A DNA stretch of 64,000 nucleotides from Paenibacillus terrae (lineage in GTDB: Bacteria > Bacillota > Bacilli > Paenibacillales > Paenibacillaceae), in NCBI RefSeq assembly GCF_000943545.1, contig NZ_JTHP01000024.1, forward strand, positions 1-64,000. The letters are read 5' to 3'. Positions 33,901 through 41,820 of this stretch are shown one piece after another (the stretch's first letter is position 1; each line of letters starts with the position of its first letter). Under the pieces are notes generated by a model that saw only the letters and a list, made by a program, of their open reading frames with translations, made no database searches and was not told the DNA's origin. The translations under genes and the position numbers were made by a program.

Positions 33901-35900
33901 AGGAACCGCTTCATCTTCTCCAATGAACCCACAAAAACATCACCCAACCGGAAATCACCCAGATCCGGCTGCTTCTCCAGCCAAGCCTCCTTGGCAGCAG
34001 GCTCGTACAAGCCAAAGCCGTTTGTCCCCGTATAAGCATCCTCCTGCCCCAGCTTGGACAGTAGTTGTTCTTCCTTAGCCGTCGGCTGCTGAATGATATC
34101 TGCTAAAGGCTGGAGGGTTTCATACTGCTCGGCACGCTCGGGGTCTGCATAGATCTTCGTCAATATTTCCAGTCCGCCCAATCGTTGCAGCTCCGCCTTT
34201 GCTCGAAGCAACCGTTCCAACGAGCCATTCAGAGACTTATCCGGCTGTACCAGCAGTACACCAATGACACTTTGCCGTAGGGAACCCGTCTTGAGCTTCA
34301 AGAGCCCCTCCATCTGCTGCATTTCTTCTTCCGCCAGCGTCAGCTTGCGTGCCTTGGCAACAGCGAACTCGCGAATGCTCATACTTTTGTCGGACAGGCT
34401 TGAGAAAATAAATTCACGTTGCACCGTATCATCCGGATTCCGCACAAAGTGATTCAGCAGCTCGCCACGCAGATCAGGGCTAATCTGATCCTTCAAAGCT
34501 ACGATTTCACCGATCCAGGTCGCGTCCATATCATAACTGACGAGATACAGCATTTTTTGAATCGGTGCATCTGAACGGTGATAAACGTTTACAAAATCCA
34601 ATACCTTGGAGGGCTCGGCAGACTCGCCTTTTTTCATCTGTGCAAACAGAGCATGAAGTCGCTCAAAATCCTTGCGTCGCTCTTCTTTATTTTCCAGTAA
34701 TGGAGTACGAACCACTTTAACGATCCGATCCGCGACCGTCCCGCCTTCTACCCATTCGTAAAAATAATTACTTGTATAGTTCGTCAGTACCCAGTATTGA
34801 AGCTCCGGGTCCGTCTCATTCAGATATTCTCTGGCAATCCCCAGACGCACATCCTTGTTTCCACTGTTAGAGAGTACATAAAGCGCTACAATCTTCTGAT
34901 AAGGCGCTCCCTGTTCCATGACTTGCCGAACTTGTCCATACAGATCACGTTCCTCATGTACTGCGGTAGCCCACAAGCTCATATATACCTCATTGGCATT
35001 CGCGCTAGTCAGCCATTCCTGACGCAGCTTGCTATTCGTCAATGCTTCATACGCCTGCTCAATCAGTTGGCGAACCACCCGCTGATTAGCAGACTCCAAG
35101 CCCATGCCTGTCCATACCGCAAGCGCGCGTACCACCGAGCTGTAACGAATGAAACCCTGGTCGACAATCACCTTCAACAGATATACAAGAGCCTCCGGGG
35201 TTCCTTCATCCATTTGCTCCACGATGCTTTGGCGTAATCCCTCCTGAAGCTTGGCAGCTGCCAAAAGCTCGCCGATCATATGGTAATTCTCCTCTTGATG
35301 GCTCAAGAGCATTCCTTTAATCATGGCACGCGTAAGAAGCGCAGTCTGGTTATCGCCATAAACAATACCTTTTAGCGCCTCCAAGACCTGCGGATTACCG
35401 TTGTCCAACTCATAGGCAATCCAATCACTAATCGTCTCTTGAATCCGATAGTCATTCCCATGTTCATAATCCTTTTTCGTTAAATAATCTATAAGCGAGA
35501 AGCCGATCCAGTCCATTCGGATAAGCTGCACCATTCTTTTATAAATCCGCGAAGTATGGAATGTGATATCCGAGGTACGGAACGGTTTACGCTCATACCC
35601 TGTACTGTAAGGATATTCAGTCACATGCTCCGTTATATATGCAAACACATCCCCGGCCGTTGTTCCAATCAACTGACGTAGCACCTCTGCCAGTGGCTTG
35701 AACAGCGGCTCCCCGCTTGCTTCTGCCTGTACTTTTAATATGCGCTGGCATTCGTTAAAAGGCTCCTCATCCTCGCGTATGTAATGAATTCGACCCAGTT
35801 CCATAACATGTTGGGCCAATTCCTGTTGTTGTCCATCCAGTTGCGCCGCGCGCCCCTTCAGTTCGGTGAAATATTCCTGTTCATTTTTCTCCTGATGCAT
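30930..35900 (-). CDS. Giant DUF4132-domain protein, 1656 aa
   Basis: This very long, soluble, mostly helical protein has HEAT-like repeat character in its first 600 residues (YVLSNSGNKDVRLGIAREYL; SIREFAVAKARKLTL). Its C-terminal 400 residues match DUF4132, seen in E. coli MolR/YehI-type proteins (VFRELYLPNADE; RYAGHQVQPNKTVALLKGRQW; DLVVSVAHVGGVDPEASLTTIEMR). Function is unknown; MolR was once named for molybdate regulation without clear proof. The start follows GGGGG overlapping the stop of the upstream small gene, 13 bases away, so the two are one operon. A LexA-like box lies upstream of the pair. Confidence 0.85.
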   Translation of the reverse strand: MHQEKNEQEYFTELKGRAAQLDGQQQELAQHVMELGRIHYIREDEEPFNECQRILKVQAEASGEPLFKPLAEVLRQLIGTTAGDVFAYITEHVTEYPYSTGYERKPFRTSDITFHTSRIYKRMVQLIRMDWIGFSLIDYLTKKDYEHGNDYRIQETISDWIAYELDNGNPQVLEALKGIVYGDNQTALLTRAMIKGMLLSHQEENYHMIGELLAAAKLQEGLRQSIVEQMDEGTPEALVYLLKVIVDQGFIRYSSVVRALAVWTGMGLESANQRVVRQLIEQAYEALTNSKLRQEWLTSANANEVYMSLWATAVHEERDLYGQVRQVMEQGAPYQKIVALYVLSNSGNKDVRLGIAREYLNETDPELQYWVLTNYTSNYFYEWVEGGTVADRIVKVVRTPLLENKEERRKDFERLHALFAQMKKGESAEPSKVLDFVNVYHRSDAPIQKMLYLVSYDMDATWIGEIVALKDQISPDLRGELLNHFVRNPDDTVQREFIFSSLSDKSMSIREFAVAKARKLTLAEEEMQQMEGLLKLKTGSLRQSVIGVLLVQPDKSLNGSLERLLRAKAELQRLGGLEILTKIYADPERAEQYETLQPLADIIQQPTAKEEQLLSKLGQEDAYTGTNGFGLYEPAAKEAWLEKQPDLGDFRLGDVFVGSLEKMKRFLSGLNELVHQHRDVEYTAEYYSGYKETLLIGANFRTVRLAQPNEEAVSMLSLYPLHEEWSRYLQESDMEASELLELVLYDRLDSMDQTLDRYHRYFSNHNMDYSELRKHKLLEGWRKDFAEQMYPLDRINEMQQWIAELMYNDQVSTLINAYFLDTPGDKTFDTIDFSLNTLMQAMPKDRLAEDMGMLHLLSSPWIGLEKGRVYDDESFKRFFHTFDNYNELAGVLNHFYSPLELEDYFKAYEKGLIGVGEVYRELLAGSDSRRHMSSLTNACNTWIASNPEFLEIRRTVIDRLLEVELVRGDLPTEATPKVMGLSRIEGMDYFIRILDGLDKETFVRGYVYGYGDRITKKESFSHLLKACYPRDGEDSALLKEKLSNAKITDKRLLEAAMYAPQWIEIVAGYLGWEGLRSAAWYFHAHINEGFSAEKETIVAHYSPIAPQDFNDGAFDIHWFHEAYETLGEERFDLLYDCAKYISAGANHRRSQLFADATLGKLKLSEMKKSVEDKRNKEHLLTYSLIPLVKPPEPDVRERYDFIQKFLEQSKKFGAQRKASEALVSRIALGNLARNAGYDDVTRLVWDMEARKLENLRSYFEPHALEEATTIQLVIDEEGTADIEIVSKGKTLKSIPARFKKDEYVAALKELKGDLVDQYRRARKELERSMESGTAFMMKELTGLLGNPVLAPLVRTLVFKAGDRLGYFNEDTSGLADPSGQQFPVGEEDKLIIAHPLHLYESGRWSDFQKDLFDRQIRQPFKQVFRELYLPNADERASATVSRRYAGHQVQPNKTVALLKGRQWTVSYEEGLQKVYYAESLIANLYAMADWFSPADTEAPTLETVQFFDRTTYKSVPLEEVPPVLFSEVMRDVDLVVSVAHVGGVDPEASLTTIEMRSVIVQESLRLLKISNVRLDGNYARVEGSLGEYAVHLGSGGVYKQAKGALHIIPVHSQHRGRIFLPFLDEDPRTAEILSKIVLLAEDQKIKDPQILTQLQT

Positions 35901-35913
35901 ATTTCATTTCCCC

Positions 35914-36333
35914 CTACCATAGGCTTCCGGCCAGCATTGTGAACCGTATAAATACAATCTCGTCTCCATCCTCAAGCAACAAAGGGGCATCCAGCACAGT
36001 AGCTTCCTCATCACGTACAAAAACCCTGTACAAGCCGTCTTCAAAAGCCTGCATCGCCGTGTTTACCGCATCCTCCACATCAGGAACACCATCATTATAG
36101 ACGGACCCGAATCCTACCTTGCCTGTCTCGCCCTGCGCCTGAACCTCCTGCCCTGTGAGGAACGGGATCAGTGCGACACTCTCCTGCTTTTCACGCAGTC
36201 TGCGGACATTCAGGGCGACGGTAGCAGCAATCAGCTCTCGCAAAGTTTCAGGGGCAGGATTCAACTCCATTTCCTGTTTTGCGAGTTCCGGCTTTCGTTT
36301 TCCCAAACTTTTTACAGTTACAGCCAGCTTCAT
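35914..36333 (-). CDS. Small protein, possible beta-grasp fold, coupled to DUF4132 gene
   Basis: The start at 36333 (MKLAVTVKSLGKRKPE) has GGAAGGGG 6 bases upstream; the frame to 36390 is less likely. The 139-aa product resembles a ubiquitin-like beta-grasp layout. There is a beta-hairpin (LAVTVKSLGKRKPELAKQEM), a helix (TLRELIAATVALNVRRLREK), an insert of about 45 residues, then YRVFVRDEEATVLDAPLLLE, DGDEIVFIRF and a short tail (TMLAGSLW). The DGDEI/V-hydrophobic pattern recalls MoaD/ThiS, but the C-terminus is not GG, so conjugation or thiolation is unlikely. This fold call is inference from reading alone. It is the first gene of the DUF4132 operon. Confidence 0.7.
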   Translation of the reverse strand: MKLAVTVKSLGKRKPELAKQEMELNPAPETLRELIAATVALNVRRLREKQESVALIPFLTGQEVQAQGETGKVGFGSVYNDGVPDVEDAVNTAMQAFEDGLYRVFVRDEEATVLDAPLLLEDGDEIVFIRFTMLAGSLW

Positions 36334-36422
36334 GTCGTTCCCCTTCCTTCTTGCTCCCGCTTCTGACCCGTTGTCAGTTGAATTTTCCACCCATACAAAG
36401 ACACCGTTAACGAAATCGAAAA

Positions 36423-36436
36423 CGAATGTTTGTTCG
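36423..36436 (-). promoter_or_regulatory. LexA-like (SOS) box upstream of the DUF4132 operon
   Basis: On the minus strand CGAACAAACATTCG differs from the Firmicute LexA core GAAC-N4-GTTC at one position. It lies 90 bases upstream of the start at 36333, inside the AT-rich promoter region. Confidence 0.45.
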
Positions 36437-36680
36437 TATATTTATTTTAATATGCTCGCAAGCATTACTCCATCACCCTTAATGACTAAAATTTATAGCA
36501 GTGTATGCACCCTAAAACCTTAAAAACTAAGACTTTTTACCCTGTTTTCGATAAAAAATATCCATATTAAGGATAGAAAAGAAAAAGACCTGCACAAGGA
36601 ACTCCATCTGCTCATCACAGAATTCATTACCTTATACAGGCCGCAACTAATCATAAAACAACGTTTCAACACTCGTATTT

Positions 36681-36795
36681 AGCATTTTGCATAATTTGAT
36701 TCCAGTCGCTAGCGGGTTAATATATAGACGAACATAAGCATTCCGATCTATATATTATAGATTGAAAGCCGCTCTCTGGATTTATGCAAAATGCT
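36681..36795 (+). repeat. Palindromic repeat, copy B
   Basis: The terminal arms AGCATTTTGCATAA and TTATGCAAAATGCT are perfectly complementary over at least 13 bases. The core is TTAATATATAGACGAAC, about 9 bases, then TTCCGATCTATATATT. It is the cleanest copy and ends 7 bases from the metQ stop, in the gap of about 470 bases between metQ and the DUF4132 operon promoter. It could act as the metQ terminator. Confidence 0.85.
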
Positions 36796-36802
36796 TGTTT
36801 AT

Positions 36803-37660
36803 TTAAAATGCTGGGACAACGCTGTCCTTGTAATTATCCTCGAAAAATTTACGAACCTCCGGACCAGTCATTCGCTTCGCCAGCTTTTGAATGGCATCCG
36901 AATCCGCATTATCCTTGCGCGCTACCAGATTAATGGCAAAGTGGGTATCGTCCTTTTCAGTAATTAGCGCGTCCTTCTTCGGTGTCAGGCCCAACGGCTT
37001 GGCATAAGCGGGATACATGGCAGCCATGTCCACATCATCCAGCGACCGCGCCAGCATTAACAGATCGACTTCTTTGAACACAAACTTTTTCTTGTTTTCA
37101 ATAATATCAGCCTGTGTAGCATTATAGCCTACGCCTTCTTTAAGCTTGATCAGACCGTTTTGTTCCATCATCACGAGAGAACGTCCGGTATTTGCTGGGT
37201 CGTTGGCAATCGCAATGGTCGCACCTTCGGGCAGATCTTTAATGTTCTTGTATTTTTTGGAATACGCGCCATAGATGGCGTTGTAAATCGGTTTGACTGC
37301 TACCAGATCAGACTTGTTGCTTTCATTGTATTGTTGCATAAAAGGAGCATGCTGAAAGAAGTTAGCATCCACTTCATGGGCTGCCAATGCGTTATTCGGC
37401 TGGATATTGTCCGACAGCACGACGATTTCCAAATTGACTCCGTCCTGCTTGAGCAATGGTTTTACGATATCCAGCACATCCGTCATCGGTGGAATCAGCG
37501 TCGCCACTTTCAAAGTCACTTCTTTTTGAGAAGTCGCTTCTTTAGGCTGTGTTTCTTGTGTCGCCTGCTTTTGACCGCCGCATCCTGCAACCAACAGCAT
37601 GACGACAGCGAATAGTGTAAGTAATTTCAGGTTAGTTTTCATGTTGTTTTTCCGACTCAT
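36803..37660 (-). CDS. metQ: Methionine ABC transporter substrate-binding lipoprotein
   Basis: The start at 37660 (MSRKNNMKTNLKLL) is chosen because GGAGG lies 11 bases upstream and a lipoprotein signal follows, with lipobox LLVAGCGG (Cys at about residue 27); the frame to 37891 is spurious. The 285-aa product matches the NlpA/MetQ family: VATLIPPMTDVLDIVKPLL, EVDANFFQHAPFM (about residues 95-107) and IAIANDPANTGRSLVMM. It captures methionine or a related compound at the outer membrane face for MetNI. A 380-bp gap with a palindromic element separates it from metI. Confidence 0.9.
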   Translation of the reverse strand: MSRKNNMKTNLKLLTLFAVVMLLVAGCGGQKQATQETQPKEATSQKEVTLKVATLIPPMTDVLDIVKPLLKQDGVNLEIVVLSDNIQPNNALAAHEVDANFFQHAPFMQQYNESNKSDLVAVKPIYNAIYGAYSKKYKNIKDLPEGATIAIANDPANTGRSLVMMEQNGLIKLKEGVGYNATQADIIENKKKFVFKEVDLLMLARSLDDVDMAAMYPAYAKPLGLTPKKDALITEKDDTHFAINLVARKDNADSDAIQKLAKRMTGPEVRKFFEDNYKDSVVPAF

Positions 37661-37719
37661 TAGGTGAGAAACCTCCAAGTAAATTTGTGATTGGGAAGAG
37701 GAGAGTGAGTTACAGGGGG

Positions 37720-37858
37720 AGCCGCTTCGCGTGCAGATTGTTCTTCCGATCGCTGTTACCCCCAGATTTTTTTCATTTAGTAGAACATTATAAGGTAAAA
37801 ATCCGGGGGTAAAGGCGAACGCTATCGCTTCTTTAGAACAATTCTGCCCGCTACGCTT
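37720..37858 (-). repeat. 139-bp inverted-repeat element within the met operon
   Basis: Nested complementary arms (minus strand: AGCGGGCAGAATTGTTCT with AGAACAATCTGCACGCGA; TACCCCCGGATTTT with AAAATCTGGGGGTA) make one long imperfect hairpin. It has the look of a MITE or dispersed palindromic repeat inserted between metI and metQ. No second copy was seen in the window. It contains no gene. Confidence 0.6.
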
Positions 37859-38040
37859 ATGTGCCACTGTAAAGTCATTCTCATTTCCCATGGTGGGTGG
37901 TGCAAGTGTATTGCCTACGATCTATCGGTACTGAGGGATTACATCCTCAGTTTACCTTCTTGCCATAGGCTGCTGTTACGCTTGAACATATAAGATGTTC
38001 AATAAAGCGTCCGCTCTAACATAGCAGGCTATAACCTATC
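37859..38040 (-). other. Rest of the metI-metQ gap
   Basis: This holds TTGAACAT-5-ATGTTCAA (37982-38002) and CTGAGGATGTAATCCCTCAG-type hairpins that may stabilise or terminate the metNI transcript. I looked for a SAM (S-box) riboswitch or T-box here and upstream of metN and found none. Confidence 0.4.
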
Positions 38041-38712
38041 TTATCGCTTGTCGATCCGGCGGGATATCGTGCTTCCGGTGAACTGGATCGTTTGCACTAA
38101 AAAAATCATGACGACGATGGTGAACGCCATCAATCCGGTTTCAAAACGTTGATAACCGTAGCGGATGGCGAAATCACCCACGCCGCCGCCGCCCACAATG
38201 CCCATCACCGTAGAGTAAGAGATGAAGCTGATTGTGGACGTGGTCAAGCCAAGTACAAGCCCGGAACGGGCTTCCACGTACAAAAATTTAAAAATAAGCT
38301 GGAGGGTAGACGCTCCCATAGAAGTAGCAGCTTCGATTACACCCTTTGGCACATCCAGCAGTGACTGCTCCACCAGCCTTGAATAGTAGGCAATGGCTAC
38401 CACTGACATGGGAACCGTAGCTGCCATCGTACCCAGCGCCGTGCCCACGACGAGACGTGTAAATGGAATCATAAACACGACCAGTAGCAAGAACGGGAAC
38501 GAGCGAATCACATTGACCAGACTGTTTAGTATGGTGAACACCAGCCGATTTTCATATTTTTGCCCCTTGCCGCACAAATACAAAATTGTTCCTGCCGGAA
38601 GCCCCAAAAGTACGGCTGCTGCGATGGAAAAGCCCACCATGATGAACGTCTCTCCGATGGCCTTCCATATCTCGGACTGATACTGCGCAATGATGCTCAG
38701 CGTTTCATTCAT
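38041..38712 (-). CDS. metI: Methionine ABC transporter permease
   Basis: The start at 38712 (MNETLSIIAQYQSEIW) has GCAGGTGA 5 bases upstream and overlaps the metN stop by 8 bases. The 223-aa product has five or six membrane helices and the binding-protein-dependent permease signature. The EAA loop reads VIEAATSMGASTLQLIFKFL (about residues 125-144). It forms the transmembrane dimer for methionine uptake with MetN and MetQ. Confidence 0.9.
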   Translation of the reverse strand: MNETLSIIAQYQSEIWKAIGETFIMVGFSIAAAVLLGLPAGTILYLCGKGQKYENRLVFTILNSLVNVIRSFPFLLLVVFMIPFTRLVVGTALGTMAATVPMSVVAIAYYSRLVEQSLLDVPKGVIEAATSMGASTLQLIFKFLYVEARSGLVLGLTTSTISFISYSTVMGIVGGGGVGDFAIRYGYQRFETGLMAFTIVVMIFLVQTIQFTGSTISRRIDKR

Positions 38713-39430
38713 GAGCTTCACCTGCTTTCGCTGTTGAATTGACCGCCGGGTCAGCCACCAGCTGCGTTGAAAGCAAATGTCCATCCCGCATCTCCGAAAC
38801 GCGGCTACAAATGCTCCGCACCACGTCCATATCGTGCGTTACGATCACAATCGTAACCCCCAGTTCACGGTTGATCTCCTGCAACACGCCTAGAATATCC
38901 GCCGTTGTCTGCGGATCAAGCGCTGAGGTCGGCTCATCACAAAGCAGCACCGCAGGTCGATTCGCCAGCGCTCTGGCAATCGCCACACGTTGCTTCTGGC
39001 CTCCGCTCAGTTGTGCTGGATACTGCTCCGCCTTGTCAGCCAAGCCGACGAATTGCAGGCATTCGCGCACGCGTACCGCTCTCTCTTTTTTCGGTACGCC
39101 TGCCAGCTCCAGCGGCATTGCCACATTGCCACTAACCGTACGGTTGTGGACGAGATGATAATGCTGAAAAATCATCCCGATGGATCGCCGCGCTTCACGA
39201 AGACGTTTTTCCGGCATGCGGGTCAGCTCGTCTCCATTTACAACCACATTTCCCTCATCCGGCTGTTCCAATACATTCATCAACCGGAGCAACGTTGACT
39301 TACCGGCACCGCTGGCACCTATGATACCGTGAATTTCCCCTTCCTCCACTTGAAGGGACACGGATTGAACCGCTTGAAATGGGCCGCTTGAGGTCGTATA
39401 ATGCTTGCTTACCTGATGCAGCGTAATCAT
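38705..39430 (-). CDS. metN: Methionine ABC transporter ATPase (short form)
   Basis: The start at 39430 (MITLHQVSKHYTT) follows AGGAGG by 8 bases. The 241-aa ATPase has Walker A GASGAGKST (about residues 38-46), signature LSGGQKQRVAIARAL, Walker B VLLCDEPTSALD and switch His VTHDMDV. Standard MetN proteins have about 340 residues with a C-terminal NIL domain that senses methionine. Here the protein stops after the ATPase domain, so this inhibition is probably missing. Gene order metN-metI-metQ supports the assignment over other amino acid importers. Confidence 0.85.
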   Translation of the reverse strand: MITLHQVSKHYTTSSGPFQAVQSVSLQVEEGEIHGIIGASGAGKSTLLRLMNVLEQPDEGNVVVNGDELTRMPEKRLREARRSIGMIFQHYHLVHNRTVSGNVAMPLELAGVPKKERAVRVRECLQFVGLADKAEQYPAQLSGGQKQRVAIARALANRPAVLLCDEPTSALDPQTTADILGVLQEINRELGVTIVIVTHDMDVVRSICSRVSEMRDGHLLSTQLVADPAVNSTAKAGEAHE

Positions 39431-39569
39431 GAAACTGGCCTCCTGATGATCCATTTCTCAGGGAAAATGTAATAGGCCCGCCAGCCCAGTCAGGTCTGTA
39501 CGAGCCGTCAATTCCCATTGCATTAATATAACACAGAGCAGAAATCGGGCAAAGCCTTTTGACAGCAAA

Positions 39570-40361
39570 TTAGCGCACATCCCACACGCCCACATAAGGA
39601 AAGCGGATACCGAGCCCCCAAGCCAGCGTAAGCATCACCACAAAATAGCAAATAAACACACTATCTACAGCCGAATAATGGATCGCATAATAGTACGTGC
39701 GCTTGGTTTCATTGGCAAACCCCTTGGCCTCCATGGCAATAGCAATTCGCTGGGCGCGCCGGATGCTTTGAGCCAGCAGCGGAATCGCATATCTGCGAAG
39801 CGTAGCATACATATTCCATTTGGACACATGCTGATGTACACCCCGAATGCGGTGGGCATGTCTCAACGTTTGGAATTCCTCCAGCAGCATCGGTATCATC
39901 CGCATGGCCGCCAAAAAGCTGTATGCATATTTCGGAGGAAGCCTCCATTGCTGCATTAGCGAATAAAACAGGTTCACCGGGCGTGTCGTCAAACCAAATA
40001 ATAATCCTGCCGCCGCCATACTCAGTGCACGAAATCCAAGATGCATTCCCCGATAAAAGCTTTCCTGCGTAATATGGATCAGGCCCCATGTCCACCAGGT
40101 CGTCACCCCTTTGCCGAACATCATCATGCCTGTGGAGGTTGAAATAAACACCAGTATAAAGGGAGAACCATACAGTAGCAGTCGCTTCCACGGATGGCCT
40201 GACCAGACGAGCAACAGCAGCATAGCGCACGCTACATTGAACATCACGTTCGGATTGTGAATCAGAATGACGACCACGAACAACAAGGAAAACATAACAA
40301 GCTTTAATCCCGGATTAACCCGGTGAAGCCATGTTTCATGATGGGGAAAAGACAGGTTCAT
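39570..40361 (-). CDS. ykoC: ECF transporter transmembrane component (YkoC type)
   Basis: The start at 40361 (MNLSFPHHETWLHRVNP) has AAGGGGG 9 bases upstream and overlaps the ykoD stop. The 263-aa membrane protein has five or so helices and the EcfT coupling motifs with Ala-Arg-Gly-like patterns (RHAHRIRGVH; IAMEAKGFANETKRT). It couples the double ATPase to the substrate-binding S component. In B. subtilis YkoC with YkoD, YkoE and YkoF imports hydroxymethylpyrimidine or thiamine precursors. No ykoF is found here. Confidence 0.88.
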   Translation of the reverse strand: MNLSFPHHETWLHRVNPGLKLVMFSLLFVVVILIHNPNVMFNVACAMLLLLVWSGHPWKRLLLYGSPFILVFISTSTGMMMFGKGVTTWWTWGLIHITQESFYRGMHLGFRALSMAAAGLLFGLTTRPVNLFYSLMQQWRLPPKYAYSFLAAMRMIPMLLEEFQTLRHAHRIRGVHQHVSKWNMYATLRRYAIPLLAQSIRRAQRIAIAMEAKGFANETKRTYYYAIHYSAVDSVFICYFVVMLTLAWGLGIRFPYVGVWDVR

Positions 40362-41820
40362 GCCGCAGTTCCCCCTTCTGTATCCGCCATATATCCGTGC
40401 AATATCGACGGACAATTTCCGGGTCATGCGTGACCATCACAATCGCCGTGCCTGCCACTCTAAGCTGTTCCAGCATGTCCAGCATGACAAAGGTATTACG
40501 CGCATCCTGCCCAAAGGTCGGCTCATCCAGCAGCAGCACCGCTGGCTCACGGATCATAGCTGTGGCAATGCTCAGCCGCCTTTTTTGCCCCAACGAAAGC
40601 TGATACGGATGACGTTCATCCAGCCGTTCCAGCCCGAACTGTAAGAGTATTCGATCCACTCGCTCCCGGCGCTGTTCATCCATAAACAAGCTCTCCGGCA
40701 GCGAATACTCCAGTTCCTTCCGAACGGTATGCGCTACGAATTGCAGTTCCGGATTTTGAAACACGAACGCGATACGCTCTGCCAGTTGTTCCGTACCGCC
40801 AGCCTCTATTCCGTCCACGTTGTAACTTCCCTGCGTTCGGATTAAGCGCATCATGGAGAGCAGCAGCGAGCTTTTACCAGCCCCATTTTCACCGACCACA
40901 CCAATCCAGTCCCCCGGTTTCACCTGCGCTTGCTCTACATAAATGACTGAGTTCGAACCCCGAAGGCCGCTGAAATGCTCCAGCTCCAGTATAGGAGTAC
41001 CCGCTGCCAAGATGAACGCCCCGCTGTCATTCCCCACTCCATGCTCCTGTGTCCCTTGTTCACTCCAACGTGGTGAGGATGCCTCATCCCATACGCCCGG
41101 ATACCAGACACCGTAATCAGACAACGCCTGCCGTTGCTTATGAAATACCTCCTCCGCAGTCCCGTCCGCCATGATTTCCCCTTGAGCAGAAAGCACCACA
41201 ATCCGGTCCACATCATGGACAATTTCATTAATTTTATGCTCCACAATCACTAGCGTCTGATCTGCTGAAATGTGGCGAATCGTATCCCACACCTGTGCGG
41301 TGCCTTCTTCATCCAGCAAAGCCGTCGGCTCATCCAGAAAAAGCACCTCCGGCTCCATCGCCAGCACAGACGCAATCGCCAGCCGTTGCTTCATGCCCTG
41401 AGACATGCTGCCAATCGGCATATGTATCTCATCCGTCGAAAGACCGACCTGCGTCAGCAGCTTGCGGATACGAGACGGCATTTGCTCACGGGGAACCTGA
41501 TTATTTTCCAATACAAAAGCCAGTTCCTCGTCCGCATACGACATACAAAACTGCGTATCCGGATCTTGAAATACGACACCCGCACGCGCCGGAATGACAG
41601 CAGCATCACATTTCATCGGTACTTCTATCGTGCGCGGAATCAGACCACTCAGCACCTGAAGCAGCGTTGATTTACCGCATCCACTCGGTCCAAGCAGCAG
41701 CAGCTTTTCCCCCTTGCGGACGGATACAGACATATTGTGGAAAATCAGTTCCTGCTCACCGGGAAATTTCAAACGAAGACGAGTGACCGACGCCACTACA
41801 TCTTCGGCTACCCAACTCAT
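40336..41820 (-). CDS. ykoD: ECF transporter double ATPase (YkoD type)
   Basis: The 494-aa protein has two fused ABC ATPase domains. The first has Walker A LGPSGCGKSTLL (about residue 43), signature MSQGMKQRLAIAS and Walker B VLFLDEPTALLDEE. The second has Walker A VGENGAGKSSLL (about 307), signature LSLGQKRRLSIAT and Walker B VLLLDEPTFGQD. Both sites look active. It powers uptake through YkoC and YkoE. Its ATG shares one base with the ykoE stop, so translation is coupled. Confidence 0.92.
   Translation of the reverse strand: MSWVAEDVVASVTRLRLKFPGEQELIFHNMSVSVRKGEKLLLLGPSGCGKSTLLQVLSGLIPRTIEVPMKCDAAVIPARAGVVFQDPDTQFCMSYADEELAFVLENNQVPREQMPSRIRKLLTQVGLSTDEIHMPIGSMSQGMKQRLAIASVLAMEPEVLFLDEPTALLDEEGTAQVWDTIRHISADQTLVIVEHKINEIVHDVDRIVVLSAQGEIMADGTAEEVFHKQRQALSDYGVWYPGVWDEASSPRWSEQGTQEHGVGNDSGAFILAAGTPILELEHFSGLRGSNSVIYVEQAQVKPGDWIGVVGENGAGKSSLLLSMMRLIRTQGSYNVDGIEAGGTEQLAERIAFVFQNPELQFVAHTVRKELEYSLPESLFMDEQRRERVDRILLQFGLERLDERHPYQLSLGQKRRLSIATAMIREPAVLLLDEPTFGQDARNTFVMLDMLEQLRVAGTAIVMVTHDPEIVRRYCTDIWRIQKGELRHEPVFSPS

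Noticed and set aside
37661..37891. N-terminal extension of the metQ frame
   Set aside because: It is translated from the hairpin element and precedes the lipoprotein signal, so it cannot be part of the exported protein.
37859..38040. Possible SAM riboswitch or T-box in the met operon
   Set aside because: Small hairpins are present, but none of the conserved S-box or T-box sequence blocks could be found here or upstream of metN.
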